A DNA stretch of 64,000 nt from Lactarius indigo. Its lineage: Eukaryota; Basidiomycota; Agaricomycetes; Russulales; Russulaceae. Each line of letters starts with the position of its first letter. The first letter of the stretch is position 1. The notes below the pieces were generated by a model, which made no database searches, was not told the origin of the DNA, and saw only the letters and a program-made list of their open reading frames with translations. Positions 60,164 to 64,000 of the stretch are shown in pieces. A program made the translations under genes and the position numbers. The stretch lies in the NCBI GenBank assembly GCA_025766275.1, contig JAFKAC010000007.1, forward strand, positions 1,612,001 through 1,676,000, in the 5' to 3' direction.

Positions 60164-61627
60164 TCAAATACGCGATTTTAGCCACGTGGTATCCCGCCGT
60201 CCTGCCAGCACGCCTCTCAGTACGTCGATGATACGATCCACTTCGTCTACCGTATTGTAATGGACCAGCGATACCCGGACGACTCCATCATTGATGTCAA
60301 TTTTTGGGACCAACTCATCCACGAGGGTGTACGCGTAAAAGTGACCGTATCGTATTCCGATCTGCGGCCACCAACAGTATTAAGCAGGGGAGAAGTAGGA
60401 TCGAAGATGTTACTACGTACGGTGCCGGTTGCGTCGCACGCGCGGACAATGTCTCGGCTAAGTGTGTCCTGCACGACGAAGCTGATCGTCGGTGCGCGCG
60501 AGCTTCCGTTATGGGCGTCACCGACGATGCGCACGCGCGGCGCGTGTCCCCGTAAAAATCCGAGCAAGCGATCGCAGAGCGCGGACTCTTGAACGGCAGA
60601 GGCAACGAAGGCCGCTTCGAGGGTACCCTCAGGCGTCAAACTCTTCAGGTACGCGGGCACGCCAGTAACGCCATGCACCAGCTCGTATCCGGGCCCACCT
60701 GGCTGCAGTTTGTAACCTACAGTATCGACTTGAAGAAAGTGGTGCGTTATCGGGGCGACGGATGAGCGGAGTGAGGTCGCACGGGCGTAGAGCGCAGATA
60801 TGTGAGGGCCGAAGACCTGGGAAACAGACAAATCATTCAGACAAGGCTGAACAGGATGGGGCTGGACGAAACCTTGTAGAACGAGAAGACGGCGTAGTCG
60901 ACGTCCCAGTCTTGCACATCCATCCGACGATGCGGGGCATACGCCACGCAGTCGACGCAGAACTCTATTTTCCTCAGCCCAAGTTCTGCTGCGCAGGATC
61001 TCGCCGCAGAAATCACATTCTTGACTGGGACGATAGAGCCAAGGACGTTAGAGCAAGCTGAAAAAGCGACCAGGCGTGTCTTTGCAGTTATCAATGGGAG
61101 GAGATCTTCAACGTCGTAAGCAAGTGAATATGGGTTAGACGGGTCAGTGATGCGAGGGTGCCAATGTTTTAGGGTAAGGCCCTTGCGTGCAGCAAGTTTC
61201 TTCCACGGGCCGACGTTCGCTAAACAATCCGAGCGTCATTCAGGAGAACTTACAGAAGGAAATGGAGTATCCGAATACCTTCATGCTCTCCCGTCACCAC
61301 GATCTCCTCGTCATTCAAAACGTCTCCTTCAACAGAACGTGCAAGATTTTCGAGATTCATAGTTGAGCTCGAGCCCAACACAATCTCGTCTGGTGATGCT
61401 GCGTTGAAAAGCTCCGCAGCTGCGACTATGCCCACGGAAACGCGTCGGGTACTTTCAGCGGAGACGGAGTAGTCGGCACCAAGCTGCGCGTTGGTGTTTG
61501 TAAGATAATCGAAAATGTGTTTGGCAACCAGCTCTGGGCATTGGGAGCCTCCTGCATTGTCGGCGAAGACAAAGCCTGAAAGAAGAGCGGGAAAGTGAGC
61601 ACGGGCAACGTTTGCAAAGGAGGTCAT
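60164..61627 (-). CDS. Cysteine desulfurase-like class V aminotransferase, intact
   Basis: A PLP-dependent enzyme of the aminotransferase class V / NifS-like fold. From the ATG at 61627: ALLSGFVFADNAGGSQCPEL, YSVSAESTRRVSVGIVAAAE, ELFNAASPDEIVLGSSSTMN, VVTGEHEANVGPWKKLA, SACSNVLGSIVPVKNV, the Asp and neighbours in CVDCVAYAPHRR, and FSFYKVFGPHISALYA with the PLP lysine. The C-terminal part reads IGIRYGHFYAYTLVDEL and DGVVRVSLVHYNTVDEVDRI, ending TGA at 60164. Three clear introns fit (61278 leftward, within FYK|V, and ATGT|IGIRYG) and no frame break is needed. The combination is known in fungal genes annotated as cysteine desulfurase-like; the acceptor of the sulfur, or whether it is a true desulfurase, cannot be read here. 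It shares its promoter region with CWC15. Confidence 0.85.
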
Positions 61628-61899
61628 AGATGATCGTGAGCAGATATCGATGAACGAGAAGTGAGTCAGCCTGGGTTAAACATATAGCCTGGTAAAATGT
61701 CCCAGGAGTGATCATGGGAACGAGATACGCAGAATACGGTCCGAGGAAACTGCAGGATCATGTTCAATTACGTTCGACTCGTTGGGAAACTCAATAGGCA
61801 CCGAGTATTTGGCGACATGGTCGATTCGAGCGCTGCTTAGTCAGCATACCTACCTCTGTTCATTCACTCTACTCATCCGTCCTACTCGCCCTCCACAAG
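61628..61899. promoter_or_regulatory. Bidirectional promoter region, 272 bp
   Basis: The ATGs of the cysteine desulfurase-like gene (minus) and CWC15 (plus) face away from each other across 272 bp. Both promoters must lie here unless one extends into the neighbouring gene. No TATA box was found; the CWC15 side is pyrimidine-rich just before the ATG, as in many fungal housekeeping genes. Confidence 0.55.
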
Positions 61900-62894
61900 A
61901 TGTCCACCGCACATAGACCGACATGGGATCCAGCGCAGGCAAGAGAAGTGAAAGGAGGTTCGCGCCAGTACTCTGTGCGCGACATGGCCGCCCATACCAA
62001 GCTCAAATTCCGGTGCGAATGGTTGTGATCCCTCTCCCCCTTAATACACTCTCATTCCGGACTCAGACAGCCCGGCCAGACCTCCGTGGACGAAGTAAAA
62101 AAGCGTGATCTCCGCGCGGACCTCCTCGCGGCAGAGGCAGAAGCTCGCGCTAAGAAGCGCAAGGCAGCGGGTTTGCCGGTGGAAGACGCCCCTGCAGCGT
62201 CCGAGGACGAGGAGGCGAAAAAGCGACGGAAAGTTTTACAAGAGGCGTTGGAGATGGACAAGGACGCAGATAGCGACGAGGGAGATGATGATGGCGATGG
62301 CGCGAACGATTCGAAGGGGAATGCAAAGTGCGCCATGGTGTTATCCTTGCGCGTTGGAGCTGACACCCACAAACAGCGGAGACCGTGCCGGGGGAGAAGA
62401 GGGTGGTGGTGACGATGACGATGACGAAGATGATGACGAAGAGGACGATACCGCGGAACTGCTTCGTGAGCTCGAGAAAATAAAGCGCGAGCGAGCAGCA
62501 GAACAAGCGCGTGTTGAACAGGCGGAAGCTGAGGCCACCGAGGCCGAGCGGGATGCACGAATTGCGACTGCCAACCCTTTGCTAAACCTCGCCGCGGCGT
62601 TGGGTAATGCGCCAGGAATAAACACGACGGCGCCCGGCACCTTTGCGGTGAAGCGACGTTGGGACGACGGTCCGTATTCCAAAAATTTTCACGCGGACAG
62701 AGATGTCATGATATTTTTACATTCCTAGACCTTGTTTTCAAAAATCAGGCAATAGGTGACAAAGATAAGCCTCAAGGTCAATTTGTCAATGATCTTCTTC
62801 GGACGGAATTCCATAAGTAGGTCCAGATTCTCATCATCTTCCATCCAAGGTTAATCGCTTGCACAGGAAGTTCATGTCTCGTTTTATCAAGTAG
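61900..62894 (+). CDS. CWC15: Pre-mRNA splicing factor CWC15
   Basis: A small, intrinsically disordered part of the Prp19-associated (NTC) spliceosome core. The ATG at 61900 gives MSTAHRPTWDPAQAREVKGG and QYSVRDMAAHTKLKFR, the invariant family N-terminus. An intron (62008-62069) leads to QPGQTSVDEVKKRDLRADLL. The acidic middle (DDDDDEDDDEEDDTAELLRE) and NPLLNLAAALG follow, then VKRRWDDDLVFKNQA, FVNDLLRTEFHK and KFMSRFIK before the TAG at 62892. Four introns of about 55-75 bp are needed, all GT-AG, with no frame break. Its perfect frame contrasts with the broken genes to the left. Confidence 0.95.
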
Positions 62895-63631
62895 TGCCTA
62901 TCTCGTCTCGTTTACCTGTATCTGTGCTTTGCTTTGTTATGGAATGGGTCATCTCCCGTATGTTGACCCATCTCTCCGCTCAGCGGCAGATGTGCCCTGC
63001 CCCATCTGGATGGGTGTCGACTTCTGCCATATACCTTCAGTTCGTGCCACGTCTTTTGGCATAAATTGGGCGAATGCGGTTCTTCAAATATGGGCGCCCT
63101 CAGAGAGTCGACATTTACCACTCAGGTCTCGTTTCGTCTATCGGTTGCCCCTGCAAGAGAACCTCCTTCATGCGTTTTATGCTCCGCCTGTCTCGTGATC
63201 TGTGAATTGAGATGCATCGTATCGATATGAATACACTGCGACGCAGATCCATTACATGAGCTGACATGAGCTGACACAGACTCGGATTACTACCCGTGCC
63301 TTCCGGGATGAAATGACTACATCTTATCTCATTTCCGCCTCATCAAGAGTTGCTTTGTGTATCATTCCGTAGAACGGGCAAGGTTGCATCGAAGAATGGA
63401 ACTGACCTCTCCTAGCACCAGTTGATGTGACGCAGCCGCCGCGAGACGACAATAATTCCTGTCCACGTAAGTTACGATCCAGACACCTTATTTATTCCAA
63501 CCCCGTTTACGTGGCTTTACGTGACAGATACTGTTCATCGAGTACAAAGAAGGCCAGTCTCACGCTTTAAAGAGTTCGTGAAGCTACTGCGCCCTTTCTC
63601 CAGCACACACAAGCACGTACTCAGACCCACA
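62895..63631. other. Intergenic spacer before the NTF2-like gene
   Basis: About 740 bp containing the CWC15 3' end and the promoter or 5' UTR of the next gene. A frame at 62.93-63.2 kb is open but has no recognisable motif. Confidence 0.45.
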
Positions 63632-63958
63632 ATGACGCACTTTGAGACCCTCAAGGAGTCTTCACCGCAGGTGAAGGCAGTTCTGCACTACCTCGACCAG
63701 ATCAAAGTCCTCAATCTCCACGAAATCGAGAAGCTCTTCACAGACGATTTCGTCCAGTCGACGCGACCCTTATCGCTCGGAATTCCTTCCAGGACCAAGG
63801 AGGAGGACCTGAAGTTCCTGCAAGGGCTGGCCGATCAACTAGGAGGGCGGCCCATCGAGGTGATTCATAGCAATCCATCTCCTCGAGCTGGCTGAACAGG
63901 CTGGATAGATTACCATCTATGATATTATCGAGTCGCCAGGGAAGGCTTGGGCGCATGT
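63632..63958 (+). CDS. NTF2/SnoaL-like protein, 5' part (cut by window edge)
   Basis: The ATG at 63632 starts MTHFETLKESSPQVKAVLHY, then IKVLNLHEIEKLFTDDFVQS, typical of the first helices of the NTF2/SnoaL alpha-beta barrel fold. A GT-AG intron at about 63862-63911 joins GGRPIE to ITIYDIIESPGKAWAHV, a strand pair of the same fold. A donor (GTATGT) follows at about 63957 and the rest lies beyond the window. Small single-domain proteins of this kind are common in basidiomycetes, and their ligand or activity is usually unknown. No frame break in the visible part. Confidence 0.6.
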
Positions 63959-64000
63959 ATGTGAACCTTTCTAAAAAAAAGGCGTTGTCGGCAGTACGCT

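Noticed and set aside
1..64000. tRNA and rRNA genes
   Set aside because: Candidate T-arm words (for example near 21463 and 25435) were inspected but no cloverleaf could be formed, and no rRNA-like sequence was seen.
1..64000. CRISPR array, prokaryotic operon features or integrated virus
   Set aside because: Introns, gene structure and protein families are fungal; no regularly spaced repeats or viral proteins were found.

Overview
This window looks like nuclear DNA of a filamentous basidiomycete, probably an agaricomycete. The genes are split by many short GT-AG introns of about 45-80 bp. Cytochrome P450 genes sit in tandem, base composition is balanced, and the housekeeping genes (USO1, CWC15) have fungal-type sequences. 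Nothing in the sequence allows a species call.

Layout, left to right: (1) 0-15 kb: a three-exon gene of unknown function on the minus strand, a broken trypsin-fold gene, and a degraded second copy of the unknown gene about 10 kb away in the same orientation. (2) 15-19 kb: nothing recognisable. (3) 19-27.4 kb: a secreted histidine acid phosphatase gene, an aquaglyceroporin gene, and a second, incomplete phosphatase copy. (4) 27.8-39.5 kb, plus strand: three P450 genes (27.9, 33.7 and 37.3 kb). Among them lie a DUF202 membrane protein gene, a small minus-strand hypothetical gene and a MITE-like inverted repeat. (5) 41.2-43.3 kb: a class V PLP enzyme resembling the first domain of molybdenum cofactor sulfurase. 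(6) 43.3-50.7 kb: gene desert. (7) 50.7-53.9 kb: USO1/p115. (8) 54-59 kb, minus strand: a second P450 array with one nearly complete gene flanked by two partial relics. (9) 60-64 kb: a second class V PLP enzyme (cysteine desulfurase-like), divergent from CWC15 across 272 bp, then the start of an NTF2/SnoaL-like gene cut by the window edge.

No polyketide synthase, NRPS, terpene synthase or pathway regulator was found, so the P450 arrays look like duplicating detoxification or secondary-oxidation genes rather than a classical biosynthetic cluster. The class V enzymes, USO1 and CWC15 are ordinary neighbours with no visible functional tie to the P450s.

Many clearly recognisable genes are broken by single-base indels: phosphatase, aquaporin, DUF202, P450-1, -3 and -5, the Moco-sulfurase-like gene and the first half of USO1. 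Others are frame-perfect across all introns: P450-2, CWC15, the cysteine desulfurase-like gene and the unknown gene at 2.8-4.6 kb. Breaks in USO1, essential in yeast, make consensus sequencing error a serious explanation, so most broken genes are listed as CDS with the break noted. 'Pseudogene' is kept for copies that also lack whole parts or have additional damage. I found no convincing new biological system.
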